DNA of 64,000 nucleotides from Rhizobium phaseoli (GCF_003985125.1 NZ_ML133568.1:337749-401748); one strand, 5' to 3'; positions 44,601 to 53,056 are shown, numbered from the stretch's first letter. Made by a program: numbers and translations. Notes: generated from the letters alone by a model not told the origin.

Positions 44601-44727
44601 TGAAGGAGGGGTCCTCGGCGCGCCCGAGCTTGACGAAGGCATAGGCGCCGGCGGCGGCCAAGAGAACGATGAAGAACAGCGTAACGGCCCGCTCGCGAAC
44701 GGCGAGTGCGGATAGATTGAAGGTCAT
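41617..44727 (-). CDS. RND efflux transporter, inner-membrane permease
   Basis: The 1036-residue HAE-type pump has a first transmembrane helix (AVTLFFIVLLAAAGAYAFVK), then periplasmic porter domains (GRAEDPSFTIKTLTVTTVWP). TM4 carries the proton-relay aspartates in LALGLLVDDAIIAIEVMVVK. A second transmembrane half ends PALYASWFRIKPT. It extrudes hydrophobic compounds with an MFP and an outer-membrane channel. It overlaps the MFP gene stop to start. No outer-membrane channel gene is in the window. Confidence 0.92.
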   Translation of the reverse strand: MTFNLSALAVRERAVTLFFIVLLAAAGAYAFVKLGRAEDPSFTIKTLTVTTVWPGATAREMQDLVAEPLEKRLQELTWYDRVETTTRPGYAFLTVTLKDSTPSTAVEEEFYQARKKLGDEARNLPRGVLGPFVNDEYSDVSFGLYALKAKGMPMRELVRQAEVIRQDLLHVPGVKKINILGERPEQIFVEFSYAKLATLGISAQDIAAALQRRNTVTPAGSIDTRGPQVFIRFDGAYDSIQAISDTPIVAAGRTLKLSDFAEVRRGYEDPATYLIRHDGEPAIMLAAVMQQGWNGLELGKALEERSAAIAKTLPLGMTLAKVSDQAVNIDEAVGEFMLKFAMALGVVLFVSLVSLGWRVGIVVALAVPLTLAVVFLIMLETGRFFDRITLGALILALGLLVDDAIIAIEVMVVKMEEGMDRIKAAAYAWSHTAAPMLSGTLVTIIGLMPVGFARSTAGEYAGNIFWVVGFALIVSWIVAVIFTPYLGVKMLPAIKPVEGGHHAIYNTPNYRRLRGMIEFTVRHKFVTCAVVAIVMGVSVVGMGSVKQQFFPTSDRPEVLVEVRMPEGTSIETTAATVGKLEDWLQQQPEAKTVTSYVGQGAPRFFFAMAPELPDPSFAKIVVLTPDAHTREALKLRLRAAISDGLAPEAYVRVTQLVFGPYTPFPVEFRIMGPDTDQLYRLSEKALEMMKSVPDVRQANRDWGNRTPVVRFVPDQERLGLIGLSPAEAAQQMQLLLSGIPITEVRENIRNVPVIARSAGDNRLDPSRLADFSLMSRDGRQVPLDQIGHSEIRFEEPILKRRDRTPVVTIRSDIDEATQPPEVSQQVMKALQPLIASLPVGYRIEMGGNIEESLKANAALVKIFPAMIAAMLIVIVLQVRSLSTMTMVMLTGPLGLAGAVPVLLLFNQPFGFNAILGLIGLAGILMRNTLILTEQIKENKAAGLDDYHAVIEATVQRTRPVILTALAAVLAFIPLTHSVFWGSMAYTLIGGTAVGTVMILLFLPALYASWFRIKPTKNESHENSPKEVGIPTALAAE

Positions 44728-45845
44728 CAGTTTGCCGCCTCTGCCTGTCCCACCTTGGTGCGCACGCTGGCGCCGTCCTGCAGCAGATGGGCGCCGAGTG
44801 CGACGACCGGCTCGCCAGCATTGACGCTGGAAACCACCGCCACCTCCTCACCCAATTGTTCTATTTTCACCTGCCGGAAGTGGACGGTCGAAGATTGCGC
44901 ATCGAAGACCCAGACGCCGGTTCGGCTGCCATCGTCCAAGACGGCGCCGACCGGCACCGCGGAATGCGATTGACCAGTGCTGCTGGCGATTCTGATCGTC
45001 ACCGTCGCACCGAGCGGCGCCGAAGCTGCAGCGCCATCGAGAACCCAACGCGCCTCATAGGTGCGGGTCTGAGGATCGGCAGCATCTGAGATCTGCCGAA
45101 GCCGCGCCTTGTCCTGCCGGCTCTCGTTTCCGTAGATGCTGGCGTCGGCTATCTCGCCGATTTGCGGCCGCAACGACTCCGGAAGCCAGACGAGCGCTTC
45201 GCGCGGACCGGCCTGCGCCAGACGGATCACGGTTTGGCCCGCCGTCACGACTTGACCCGGCTCTCCGAGCGTTTCGACAATGGTCCCGTCAGCATCGGCA
45301 ACCAACAAAGAGTAAGTTGCGGCGTTTTCAGCGACCCTTGCCTCCGCTTCCGCTGCAGCCAGTTGAGCCGTTGCAGTATCGAGCGCAGCCTTTGCCTGTT
45401 CATAGCGCTGCGGCGAAGCCGCCGCCAAACCGCTTTTCGCCAACGCTGCGTAGCGTCTCTCGTCTGCTTGCGCCTGGGTCAACACAGCTTGTGCGGAGAC
45501 CACTGCATTGTGTTTCGCCGTCAGTGCGAGACGCAGATCGGTCTCATCGATGCGCATCAAAGGCTGGCCTGCCTTGACCTGCTCGCCAACATCCACATAA
45601 CGCTGCATGATCTTGCCGGGCACACGAAAACCGAGATTGCTCTGCACCCGGGCGGCAATGGTACCCGTAAAGGTGCGTTCGGCCGTTTCCGGCTTCTTCG
45701 CTTCCACCAGTTTGACGAATGGCGGCGCGATTCGCGGATCGGCGGCTTGCGCGCTTTTCTCCGAGGAAACCCCGAAAAGCACGAACGTCGTGGCGCCGGC
45801 AGCTGCCAGAAGGCCGAAAGAGGCGAGGAGGATTTTGCGGTTCAT
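44727..45845 (-). CDS. RND efflux periplasmic adaptor (MFP)
   Basis: The 372-residue protein has an N-terminal signal/anchor (RKILLASFGLLAAAGATTFV), and the barrel-sandwich and hairpin domains of the HlyD/AcrA family (ARVQSNLGFRVPGKIMQRYV, VGEQVKAGQPLMRIDETDLR). An Ala-rich coiled coil follows, then the beta-barrel ending with GVWVFDAQSSTVHFRQVKI. It couples the permease to the outer-membrane channel. It is divergent from the TetR at 45924. Confidence 0.92.
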   Translation of the reverse strand: MNRKILLASFGLLAAAGATTFVLFGVSSEKSAQAADPRIAPPFVKLVEAKKPETAERTFTGTIAARVQSNLGFRVPGKIMQRYVDVGEQVKAGQPLMRIDETDLRLALTAKHNAVVSAQAVLTQAQADERRYAALAKSGLAAASPQRYEQAKAALDTATAQLAAAEAEARVAENAATYSLLVADADGTIVETLGEPGQVVTAGQTVIRLAQAGPREALVWLPESLRPQIGEIADASIYGNESRQDKARLRQISDAADPQTRTYEARWVLDGAAASAPLGATVTIRIASSTGQSHSAVPVGAVLDDGSRTGVWVFDAQSSTVHFRQVKIEQLGEEVAVVSSVNAGEPVVALGAHLLQDGASVRTKVGQAEAAN

Positions 45846-45872
45846 GTCGGTAAGCCTTATTGACGGGCTGAA

Positions 45873-45912
45873 TTAGATTGCGATCTAACTCTAATTCTGC
45901 TATAGATGTCAA
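45873..45912. promoter_or_regulatory. Operator region between the MFP and TetR genes
   Basis: TTAGAT-TGCG-ATCTAA (45873-45888) is a perfect inverted repeat. TATAGATGTCAA (45901-45912) is identical to a 12-mer in the palindrome at 39899-39941. Continuing on, TAGAT and ATCTA form a second loose repeat around 45903-45922. It probably binds the TetR at 45924. Confidence 0.55.
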
Positions 45913-45923
45913 ATGAAATCTAA

Positions 45924-46523
45924 TTGGAGATCGCAATGAGAGTCAGTCGCGCTCAAGCAGAGGCCAATCGTGAAACGGTGATCAATGTCGCAAGCCGGCT
46001 TTTCCGAGAGCATGGATTCGACGGCATCGGGCTGAAGGATCTGATGAAAGGGGCCGGCCTCACCCAAGGCGGCTTCTACAAGCAGTTCGCGTCGAAGGAT
46101 GATCTTGCGGCGCTGGCCTCTGGGCGAGCAATGGAGAGCGCCATTGGCAGGTGGTCGAAGGTTGCCGCCGGAAGCGCCGATCCCTTCGCCGCGGTTGTCG
46201 GCATGTATCTGTCGACCGGCCACCAGGGAGAGAAGGGTGACGGCTGCCCCTTGGCAGCACTTGGGTCCGATGCGGCGCGCCAGAGTGAAGAGGTGCGACT
46301 TCCGTTCCAGAATGGCATCGAGGCGCATCTTCAGGTTCTCGACGAATTGATCCCGGCATCGGACGGCGCGAAACCCTACGACAAAGCCATGGTCGTCCTG
46401 TCCCTCATGGTGGGCGCCGTAACCATCTCTCGCATCATGACCGATCAGGGCATGTCGGAGCAACTGCTCGAAGCGGCCGCTGATGCCGTCAAGCGCATCG
46501 CGGGCGAAACAGCGGAGGGATGA
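45924..46523 (+). CDS. TetR/AcrR-family repressor of the RND pump
   Basis: The 199-residue protein has the HTH at about 9-55 (NRETVINVASRLFREHGFDG, then KDLMKGAGLTQGGFYKQFAS) and a NemR-like C-terminal domain with KGDGCPLAALGSDAARQ. An in-frame ATG at 45936 (MRVSRAQAEAN) is an equally good start, preceded by GGAGATCGCA. It is divergent from the MFP gene and probably represses the pump. Confidence 0.85.
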   Translation: MEIAMRVSRAQAEANRETVINVASRLFREHGFDGIGLKDLMKGAGLTQGGFYKQFASKDDLAALASGRAMESAIGRWSKVAAGSADPFAAVVGMYLSTGHQGEKGDGCPLAALGSDAARQSEEVRLPFQNGIEAHLQVLDELIPASDGAKPYDKAMVVLSLMVGAVTISRIMTDQGMSEQLLEAAADAVKRIAGETAEG

Positions 46524-46877
46524 GATCACCGGCTCTGCACCGTCATTGCCGAAAATGATCAGCGCAGGCAAATGGCCTCACCGCTCCTCACCCGCGCATT
46601 CAGAGGTCCTCATGATCCATAACGCCGCTCCCGGAAGCCCCGGAAGCGACGCCTCCGAGCACACGGGGTGAGTCGCCGAAGGGTTAACGCAGCGCTAAGA
46701 ACCGCGGTGATGCTGTCGACGTGATCGCCGAGCAACAGATCTTCATTCCGATCATAAATGAGGATTATTCACTCTTCGTATTAATTCAATCTTTTCATCT
46801 GCTTAAGCAAAATCTTCGACTGATGGAAGCGACATTGCGTTAGGGAATTTCGAAGCTGCGTTAACTTTTTGTTAACC
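46524..46877. other. Gap holding a degenerate copy of the purU 3' end
   Basis: At about 46628-46671 the sequence matches the last 44 bases of purU (38875-38918) with one gap and about six differences, including the stop codon. The frame reads APGSPGSDASEHTG, against PASPGSYASERMG in purU. Nothing else of purU is recognisable. The rest of the gap is A/T-rich near 46750-46870 and probably holds the minCDE promoter. Confidence 0.6.
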
Positions 46878-47639
46878 ATGTCGGCGGTAGACATGGTCAA
46901 CGATTTCTTCACACAGATGACCAAAGTGCTAACAGACGCTCGCTCTATCCGCATCAAGGGCCGCTCTTTCCTGGCGGTCATGCTCTCCCCGGACCTTCCG
47001 TTCGACGATTGGCTGGCGAGGCTCGACGATCTGGCCGCGCGTTCGGCCGGCTTCTTCCTCGGACGCCCCGTCGTGCTCGACGTGACGGACCTGCAGATCG
47101 ACAAGCCGCAGCTGAAGGAGCTCATTGCCGAGCTCGGCAAGCGCAATGTCAGCATCATGGGCATCGAGGGCGCGCGGCCTTCCCTTCTCGGCGCGGGCAT
47201 GCCGCCAGCGCTCAAAGGCGGCCGCTCCGCCTCCGACATCGAGGTTCAGGCAAGCGAGCCTGTCGAATCGTCGAGCAAACCGGCGCCTCCCGAAATCCGC
47301 CCGGCAACGACGCAATCGATCGTCATCCGCGAACCGGTGCGCTCCGGCCAATCGGTGATCTTCCCGGAAGGCGACGTCACCATCGTCGGGTCGGTCGCCT
47401 CGGGCGCCGAGGTCATCGCCGGCGGCTCGGTCCACATCTACGGGGCGCTGCGCGGCCGCGCCATGGCAGGATCCATCGGCAACGCCTCGGCGCGGATCTT
47501 CTGCCGCAAGCTCGAGGCCGAGTTGGTGGCCATCGACGGTATCTACAAAATGGCGGAAGACATGGCGCCCAATCTTCGCGGACAGGCTGTCCAGCTCTGG
47601 CTCGAAGATGATGCGATCATGGCGGAAAAACTGACCTGA
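46878..47639 (+). CDS. minC: Septum-site-determining protein MinC
   Basis: Inhibits FtsZ polymerisation away from midcell. It is about 253 residues from the ATG at 46878; ATGs at 46893 and 46917 (MTKVLTDARS) are alternatives, and none has a clear ribosome site. The N-terminal MinC_N domain (SIRIKGRSFLAVMLSPDLPF) is joined by a Pro/Ser-rich linker to the C-terminal beta-helix. That helix contains RSGQSVIFPEGDVTIVGSVA, SGAEVIAGGSVHIYGALRGR and the MinD-contact region. It is the first gene of minCDE. Confidence 0.92.
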   Translation: MSAVDMVNDFFTQMTKVLTDARSIRIKGRSFLAVMLSPDLPFDDWLARLDDLAARSAGFFLGRPVVLDVTDLQIDKPQLKELIAELGKRNVSIMGIEGARPSLLGAGMPPALKGGRSASDIEVQASEPVESSSKPAPPEIRPATTQSIVIREPVRSGQSVIFPEGDVTIVGSVASGAEVIAGGSVHIYGALRGRAMAGSIGNASARIFCRKLEAELVAIDGIYKMAEDMAPNLRGQAVQLWLEDDAIMAEKLT

Positions 47640-47722
47640 CCACAGCGCCGCGCGTCTTCAAAAGACGCGCAAAGGACGCGGCGTAACACTTGAATTACTG
47701 CGGCACGGCAAAGGAGAGAGAA

Positions 47723-48538
47723 ATGGGGAAAGTGATCGTCGTCACGTCAGGCAAGGGCGGGGTCGGAAAGACGACCTCGACCGCCGCATTGGGAGCGGCG
47801 CTGGCGCAACGCAATGAAAAGGTCGTCGTCGTCGATTTCGACGTCGGCTTGCGCAATCTCGACCTGGTGATGGGGGCCGAACGCCGGGTCGTCTACGACC
47901 TGATCAATGTCATCCAGGGCGACGCCAAGCTCCCCCAGGCGCTGATCCGCGACAAGCGGCTGGAGACGCTGTTCCTGCTGCCGGCGTCGCAGACGCGCGA
48001 CAAGGACAATCTGACGGCCGAGGGCGTCGAGCGCGTCATCAACGATTTGAAGCGCTATTTTGACTGGATCATCTGCGACAGCCCCGCCGGTATCGAACGC
48101 GGCGCAACGCTTGCCATGCGCCATGCCGATGTCGCCGTCGTCGTCACCAACCCGGAAGTGTCGTCGGTGCGCGATTCCGATCGCATCATCGGGTTGCTGG
48201 ATGCCAAGACTGCCAAGGCCGAACGCGGCGAGCGGATGGAAAAGCACCTGCTGCTGACCCGCTACGATGCCAACCGCGCCGAACGCGGCGACATGCTGAA
48301 GGTCGACGACGTGCTGGAAATCCTCTCCATCCCGCTGCTCGGCATCGTGCCGGAAAGCATGGATGTGCTGCGCGCCTCCAACGTCGGTGCGCCGGTCACG
48401 CTGGCCGAAAGCCGCAGCCCGGCCGCCATGGCCTATTTCGATGCCGCTCGCCGGCTCGCCGGCGAGACCCTGCCGATCGCCATCCCCGAGGAAAAGCGCA
48501 ATATTTTCGGCAAGCTTTTCGGACGGAGGGCGGCATGA
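47723..48538 (+). CDS. minD: Septum-site-determining ATPase MinD
   Basis: Membrane-associated ATPase that recruits MinC and oscillates with MinE. It has 271 residues from the ATG at 47723, after AAGGAGAGAGAA. The deviant Walker [10 protein letters not shown] starts at residue 10. It also has [35 protein letters not shown] and [20 protein letters not shown]. The C-terminal amphipathic membrane-targeting helix is [10 protein letters not shown]. It overlaps minE by four bases. Confidence 0.96.
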   Translation: MGKVIVVTSGKGGVGKTTSTAALGAALAQRNEKVVVVDFDVGLRNLDLVMGAERRVVYDLINVIQGDAKLPQALIRDKRLETLFLLPASQTRDKDNLTAEGVERVINDLKRYFDWIICDSPAGIERGATLAMRHADVAVVVTNPEVSSVRDSDRIIGLLDAKTAKAERGERMEKHLLLTRYDANRAERGDMLKVDDVLEILSIPLLGIVPESMDVLRASNVGAPVTLAESRSPAAMAYFDAARRLAGETLPIAIPEEKRNIFGKLFGRRAA

Positions 48539-48795
48539 ATATTTTCCGCCTCTTCAACAAGCAAAGAACCGCGCCCGCCGCCCGTGAACGCCTGCAGGTG
48601 CTTCTCGCCCACGAGCGCGCCTCGGCGGGATCGGACCTGGTCACCCTGCTGCGCGAGGAAATCCTTGCGGTGATTGCCAAGCACGTCGAACTCGACCATG
48701 ACAAGGTGCAGGTGACGATCGACCGTAACGAATTTGTCTCGACGCTCGAGATCGACGTCGAAATCCCGCTAAACGCGGCCGTGCAGGCCGCTTGA
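48535..48795 (+). CDS. minE: Cell division topological specificity factor MinE
   Basis: The 86-residue protein starts [20 protein letters not shown], the membrane-targeting sequence. The MinD-stimulating region follows ([20 protein letters not shown]), then the dimerisation part ending [19 protein letters not shown]. It displaces MinC and triggers MinD ATP hydrolysis. It is coupled to minD through ATGA and followed by a strong terminator. Confidence 0.95.
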   Translation: MNIFRLFNKQRTAPAARERLQVLLAHERASAGSDLVTLLREEILAVIAKHVELDHDKVQVTIDRNEFVSTLEIDVEIPLNAAVQAA

Positions 48796-48823
48796 GGGCG
48801 CCGCGAAGCGCCGGTCAACTTTT

Positions 48824-48857
48824 CGAAAAGCCGCCATGGAAACATGGCGGCTTTTCG
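48824..48857. terminator. Bidirectional terminator between minE and the aldo/keto reductase gene
   Basis: CGAAAAGCCGCCATG and CATGGCGGCTTTTCG form a perfect 15-base stem with a GAAA loop. The A and T ends allow termination on both strands of these convergent genes. Confidence 0.85.
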
Positions 48858-48893
48858 TATTCTACAGCCCGGTCACGCCAGAGGCCGGAAGGC

Positions 48894-49925
48894 TCAGCGG
48901 CCGCCCTCGATCTTGCGGTGGCGCTGCGCAATCCCGCCTTTGCCATAGGGATAATCGAGCGGCTGCGGCGCGCTGACCTCATTGAGCCTGGCCATTTCCT
49001 CGTTGGAAAGCTCGACCTTCATGGCGCCGAGATTGTCGGCCAGCTGCTCGGGCGTGCGGGCGCCGAGAATGACCGAGGTGACGGCCGGCTGCGCCGCCGT
49101 CCAGGCGAGCGCCACCTGCGCCATGCTGACACCGCGGGCTTCGGCGATTTCCTGCACGGCGCCGATGATCGCCCAGGTGCGTTCCTGGGCATTGCGCGGC
49201 GCATAGGATTCGCTGCCGCGATTGGGGTTCTCGCCGAGCCGGGTGGCGCCGGTCGGCATCTGGTCGCGCTTGTACTTGCCGGTCAGCCAGCCGCCGCCGA
49301 GCGGCGACCACGGCAACAGGCCCATGCCGGCATCCTGGCAGGCGGCAACGATCTCCAGCTCGATGTCGCGCGCTAGCAGGCTGTATTGCGGCTGCAGCGT
49401 CACCGGCCGCGTATAACCCCGCGCCTTGGCAATCTCCGACGCCTTGGCGATGTGCCAGCCGACATAGTTGGAGAAGCCGTAATAGCCGATCTTGCCTGAC
49501 GAAATCGCATCGTCGAGGAAGCGCAGCGTCTCTTCGATCGGCGTCAGCGCGTCCCAGGCATGCATCTGGTAGAGGTCGATCTGCTCGAGGCCGAGCCGGC
49601 GGAGCGAATCGTCGAGCGCCTGGCCGAGATGCCGGCGCGACAGGCCGATATCGTTGGGGCCGGTGCCCATCGGAAACCGGCCCTTGGTGGCGACGATCGC
49701 CTGGCGGGCCTCGGTCGGGCGCGCCTTCAGCCAGCGTCCGATGATCTCTTCCGATTTGCCGGCGCTGTAGACATCGGCGGTATCGATGAAATTGCCGCCC
49801 CAGGCAAAGTAATCGTCGAGCAGCTTGTGCGAGGCCGCCTCGTCGGCCTCCGCGCCGAAGGTCATGGTGCCCAGGCAATAGGCGGTAACGACGGCCCCGC
49901 TGGGACCGAGCTTGCGATAATCCAT
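48894..49925 (-). CDS. Aldo/keto reductase
   Basis: The 343-residue protein from the ATG at 49925 has AGGAGGAAGAC before it. It shows the NADPH-dependent (beta/alpha)8 motifs: GTMTFGAEADEAASHKLLDD, NFIDTADVYSAGKSEEIIGR (Asp, Tyr), LEQIDLYQMHAWD (the catalytic His near the loop), and GLLPWSPLGGGWLTGKY. It belongs to the YajO/Tas-like group. Substrate specificity cannot be read. It is convergent with minCDE. Confidence 0.88.
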   Translation of the reverse strand: MDYRKLGPSGAVVTAYCLGTMTFGAEADEAASHKLLDDYFAWGGNFIDTADVYSAGKSEEIIGRWLKARPTEARQAIVATKGRFPMGTGPNDIGLSRRHLGQALDDSLRRLGLEQIDLYQMHAWDALTPIEETLRFLDDAISSGKIGYYGFSNYVGWHIAKASEIAKARGYTRPVTLQPQYSLLARDIELEIVAACQDAGMGLLPWSPLGGGWLTGKYKRDQMPTGATRLGENPNRGSESYAPRNAQERTWAIIGAVQEIAEARGVSMAQVALAWTAAQPAVTSVILGARTPEQLADNLGAMKVELSNEEMARLNEVSAPQPLDYPYGKGGIAQRHRKIEGGR

Positions 49926-50130
49926 GTCTTCCTCCTGATGCGGAGGCCCGCAGCCGACGCGCAAAATCGCCGGGGTAGAAGCCGGGGCTTCCGCAATCCA
50001 ATGACAATATCGAGCTTGAGGCGGCCTCTGCCGCCGGGTGACGTCTGGCGCCCGGGGCTCATCCAGAGCAGGGGCGAGGGCAGCATAACCAATCCCGCCT
50101 CCGCCACAAGTGGGAAAACATATTCCCGCC

Positions 50131-50146
50131 CGCCGCGCTAGCGGCG
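50131..50146. terminator. Hairpin after the flavin amine oxidase gene
   Basis: CGCCGC-GCTA-GCGGCG is a perfect 6-base stem just beyond the amine-oxidase stop. It has no clear T-tract. Confidence 0.35.
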
Positions 50147-50150
50147 ATAG

Positions 50151-51431
50151 TCATGCATTTCTGGAAAACGCGCCGGCAATCAGATCGGCTGCGGCAACCC
50201 CGGTCTCGTAGGCGCCGTGCGCCGTCGAATAACGCGAATGCGAACAGGCTTCGCCGGCAAAGAAGATTCGCCCGTCATGCGGTGCTGCGAGGACCATACG
50301 CTGATCGGAGGCGCCGGGTTCGGCATAGGAATAGGAGCCGCCGATATGGGGTGCGGCGGCCCAGGTCGAAATCGCCGCCAGCGACAATTGCTTGCGGATA
50401 TCCGCGCCGAATTGCCCCGCCAGCTCGTCGGCGGCAAAAGCAAAGGCAGCCTCGCTGCCCTCCCGCTCCAGATCGTGCGCGAGGTCGCCGGCAAAATAGG
50501 CTTCGACAACAGCAGCGCCGAGCGGCCGGAGCTGATAGGTGCCGGTTGCACCGCGGCTGATGGCGCCGAGCATATGGGTATCGGCCGGCAGCGCCTCAGG
50601 ACGCGCAAGCCCGAGGAAGAGCTTGTCGGCGAGGCCGAGCGGCAAACGGGCGGCCGCCTGCGTTTTATCGGGCAAGGGCGGGTCGAAGGCGATTTTTTCG
50701 GCGGCAAGCATATTCGTCGAAACGGTCACCAGCACGGCGCGGGCACTCAGCACCCCCTGGTTCGTCTCGATGCCGATGCGGCCGGCATCGCGGTGATCGA
50801 TGCCCCTGACGTTGACGCCGAGCCTTGCCGGAACCGGCCTGCCATAGAGCGCGATCAAGGTTCCATAACCCTCGCGCACCCGCCAGTCGGGGCCGGGGCC
50901 GGGATCGTATCTGTTGTAATCGGCGACCGACGAGCGTTCCAGTTCGGCACCGGTGATATAGGTGCCGATCGCCCGGATCTGGCCGTTCCAGGGATTGCCG
51001 GGCTCGAGCGCTGCGGCCAGATCCGTATCATCGCCGTCATGGCTGTCGAGCCGTTCGAAATAGGCGCCGATCGCCTCTTGCGCGGCTTGGGTGTCCGCCT
51101 CGTCCCGCTGCAGCCGCCGGCCGCCGTTCCAGGGCGCCGGTGTGCGGTCGACCGTCAATCCGACCTCATCGGCAATCGCCGTCCAGGCATTGGTCCGCGC
51201 CCCGTGCAGCCAGCCGCAGCCGAGATCGAGCGCGACATCGGATGCTCCCGGCAGCCCGACCGTCCAGGCCCTGCCGCCGAGACGGTCGCCGGCTTCCAGC
51301 AACAGGATGGAAAGCTCCGGACGGATCGCCTGCAGGCGCCGGGCGGCGGCAACGCCGGCGGCGCCACCGCCGATGATCACCACGTCCTTGTCGGCGCCCT
51401 TGTCGGAACCATTGCCGTTGTCACCGGGCAT
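50151..51431 (-). CDS. Flavin monoamine oxidase-family protein
   Basis: The 426-residue protein from the ATG at 51431 has GGGGAGAAGAC before it. The longer upstream frame is antisense to the exonuclease and is not used. The FAD site is VVIIGGGAAGVAAARRLQAI, followed by LEAGDRLGGRAWT and LDLGCGWLHG. The C-terminus has RIFFAGEACSHSRYSTAHGA, the second FAD contact of the amine oxidase family. It oxidises an amine or polyamine, whose identity is unknown. There is no signal peptide. Confidence 0.85.
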   Translation of the reverse strand: MPGDNGNGSDKGADKDVVIIGGGAAGVAAARRLQAIRPELSILLLEAGDRLGGRAWTVGLPGASDVALDLGCGWLHGARTNAWTAIADEVGLTVDRTPAPWNGGRRLQRDEADTQAAQEAIGAYFERLDSHDGDDTDLAAALEPGNPWNGQIRAIGTYITGAELERSSVADYNRYDPGPGPDWRVREGYGTLIALYGRPVPARLGVNVRGIDHRDAGRIGIETNQGVLSARAVLVTVSTNMLAAEKIAFDPPLPDKTQAAARLPLGLADKLFLGLARPEALPADTHMLGAISRGATGTYQLRPLGAAVVEAYFAGDLAHDLEREGSEAAFAFAADELAGQFGADIRKQLSLAAISTWAAAPHIGGSYSYAEPGASDQRMVLAAPHDGRIFFAGEACSHSRYSTAHGAYETGVAAADLIAGAFSRNA

Positions 51432-51548
51432 GTCTTCTCCCCTGGCTGCTGACGCCCAGCTAAACTTTCCTGTCCATGAAAGGCAAGGCCTGGGTATAGC
51501 GCCCGGCGGGCGGTGGATTAAACCGCGCCTGCGTGACATATAGCTCCG

Positions 51549-52529
51549 ATGAGCGTGCAGAGAGATTCGCAACTCGACATGTTTGCCAAGCCGTCGCCGG
51601 CGGCGGCGAAGGTGCGCGCTCCATCGCGCCGGCCGCCGTCGCAGCTGGACGCCCGCTCCGATGAAGACATGGCCCGCGCGCTTGAAGAGAGCGGCAACTA
51701 CCGCATTCTCAGGAAACTGATCGGCCGTCCGATCGCCTCGGTCAGACGGTCGGAATTTTCGCGGCTCGGCGTCGTTCTCGACACGGAAACGACGGGTCTC
51801 AACCATCGCAGCGACGAGATCATCGAAATCGGCGCCGTCGCCTTTACATTCGACGACGACGGCGCAATCGGCGATATCGTCGGCATCTATGGCGGCCTGC
51901 AGCAGCCGTCGCGGCCGATCCCGCCCGAGGTCACCCGGCTGACGGGAATTACCGATGCGATGGTCGAAGGACAGGTGATCGACATCAGATCGCTCAGCGC
52001 TCTGATCGAACCCGCCGATCTGATCATCGCCCACAATGCCGGTTTCGACCGGCCGTTCTGCGAGGCCTTCTCGTCGCTCTTCACCGGCAAGGCCTGGGCG
52101 TGTTCGGTGGCGGAAATCGACTGGAGCGCGCGTGGCTTCGAGGGCACCAAGCTCGGCTATCTCGTCGGCCAGGCCGGTTATTTCCATGAAGGCCATCGCG
52201 CGGTGGACGACTGCCACGCGCTCTTGGAAATCCTCGACCGCCAGCAAGGCGAGGGTGAAAGCCCCTTTGCCGAGCTCTACCGGGCCAGCCAGCGCTCGCG
52301 CATCCGGATTTTCGCCGAACACAGTCCATTCGAAATGAAGGACCATCTGAAGGCGAGAGGCTATCGCTGGTCTGACGGAAGCGACGGCCGCCTGAAATCC
52401 TGGTGGATCGAAGTCGGCGAAGACGACCTCGACGATGAGCTTTCCTATCTGCGCGCGGAAATCTACAGATGGCGAGAGGCGGACCCGCCAACCGTGCGGC
52501 TGACGGCCTTCGATCGCTTCAAACCTTGA
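51549..52529 (+). CDS. DnaQ-like 3'-5' exonuclease
   Basis: The 326-residue protein has the DEDDh exonuclease motifs: Exo I VVLDTETTGLNH (Asp, Glu), Exo II IIAHNAGFDRPFCEAF (Asp), and Exo III HRAVDDCHALLEIL (His, Asp). A 75-residue N-terminal extension and a C-terminal segment (RGYRWSDGSDGRLKSWWIEV) are typical of stand-alone rhizobial exonucleases rather than DnaQ of DNA polymerase III. It could trim DNA or RNA ends. Divergent from the amine oxidase. Confidence 0.88.
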   Translation: MSVQRDSQLDMFAKPSPAAAKVRAPSRRPPSQLDARSDEDMARALEESGNYRILRKLIGRPIASVRRSEFSRLGVVLDTETTGLNHRSDEIIEIGAVAFTFDDDGAIGDIVGIYGGLQQPSRPIPPEVTRLTGITDAMVEGQVIDIRSLSALIEPADLIIAHNAGFDRPFCEAFSSLFTGKAWACSVAEIDWSARGFEGTKLGYLVGQAGYFHEGHRAVDDCHALLEILDRQQGEGESPFAELYRASQRSRIRIFAEHSPFEMKDHLKARGYRWSDGSDGRLKSWWIEVGEDDLDDELSYLRAEIYRWREADPPTVRLTAFDRFKP

Positions 52530-52707
52530 CCGCGAAGCGGTTCGGATCCTGAACACCCTGACACGACCCATGCAAACGCCGCATAGGTGCAGTGATGCAT
52601 TGGCGCTGCAACAACCGCGGGTCTCATATTATATACAGCGCATCGAAGCGAACGAAGCGCCAAGGACTGGCAGCTAGGCTTCGAAAGCCCACGGAAAGGG
52701 GATCATC

Positions 52708-52854
52708 ATGAACGTAGCACGCTCTTTCAACAATTGGCGCAAGTACCGTCAGACGGTCGCTGAACTGGGCCGTATGACCACGCGCGAACTGGACGACCTC
52801 GGCATCGGCCGCGGCGAAATTCGCTCTATCGCCCGTGCAGCCATCGGCCGCTAA
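52708..52854 (+). CDS. DUF1127 small protein (CcaF1-like)
   Basis: The 48-residue protein begins MNVARSFNNWRKYRQTVAEL and ends IGRGEIRSIARAAIGR. It carries the RELDDLGIGRGEI signature of DUF1127. AAAGGGGATCATC precedes the ATG. Members are short, basic and RNA-binding: CcaF1 of Rhodobacter binds and matures RNA. As in Rhodobacter, the gene is followed by stem-loops exposing CCTCCTCCC, so it is probably cotranscribed with those sRNAs. The region before it (52621-52640) is A/T-rich and likely carries the promoter. Confidence 0.88.
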   Translation: MNVARSFNNWRKYRQTVAELGRMTTRELDDLGIGRGEIRSIARAAIGR

Positions 52855-52891
52855 CGGCTCGACAGACGACCATCTTCGAGCCTTGCCCAGC

Positions 52892-52922
52892 GCCTGCTTC
52901 TCCCGAGCGGGCGCTTTGCTTT
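52892..52922 (+). terminator. Hairpin between the DUF1127 gene and the sRNA array
   Basis: AGCGCCTGCT pairs with AGCGGGCGCT, 10 base pairs with one wobble, around TCTCCCG, followed by TTTGCTTTTG. It looks like a terminator that may be partly read through into the array. Its loop is a partial version of the CCTCCC motif. Confidence 0.5.
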
Positions 52923-53018
52923 TGCGGCGTCTGCCAGCCATGAGCATTTCGCATAATGCATGGCTGCCTTGCAAAGAAATGCCTATCGACTGGGCAAAAA
53001 ATAAGTATGATTATTTCC

Positions 53019-53054
53019 ATCGAAGCGATGCACCTCCTCCCGCATCTCTTCGAT
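53019..53054 (+). ncRNA. CCUCCUCCC stem-loop RNA 1 (CcsR/cuckoo type)
   Basis: ATCGAAG-C-GATGC pairs with GCATC-T-CTTCGAT, 12 base pairs with one internal mismatch. The loop is ACCTCCTCCC, complementary to the Shine-Dalgarno GGAGGAGG type. It is first of four. Confidence 0.82.
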
Positions 53055-53056
53055 AT

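Noticed and set aside
51432..52571. N-terminal extension of the flavin amine oxidase
   Set aside because: The open frame continues over the exonuclease gene only by composition. The FAD motif and ribosome site place the start at 51431.
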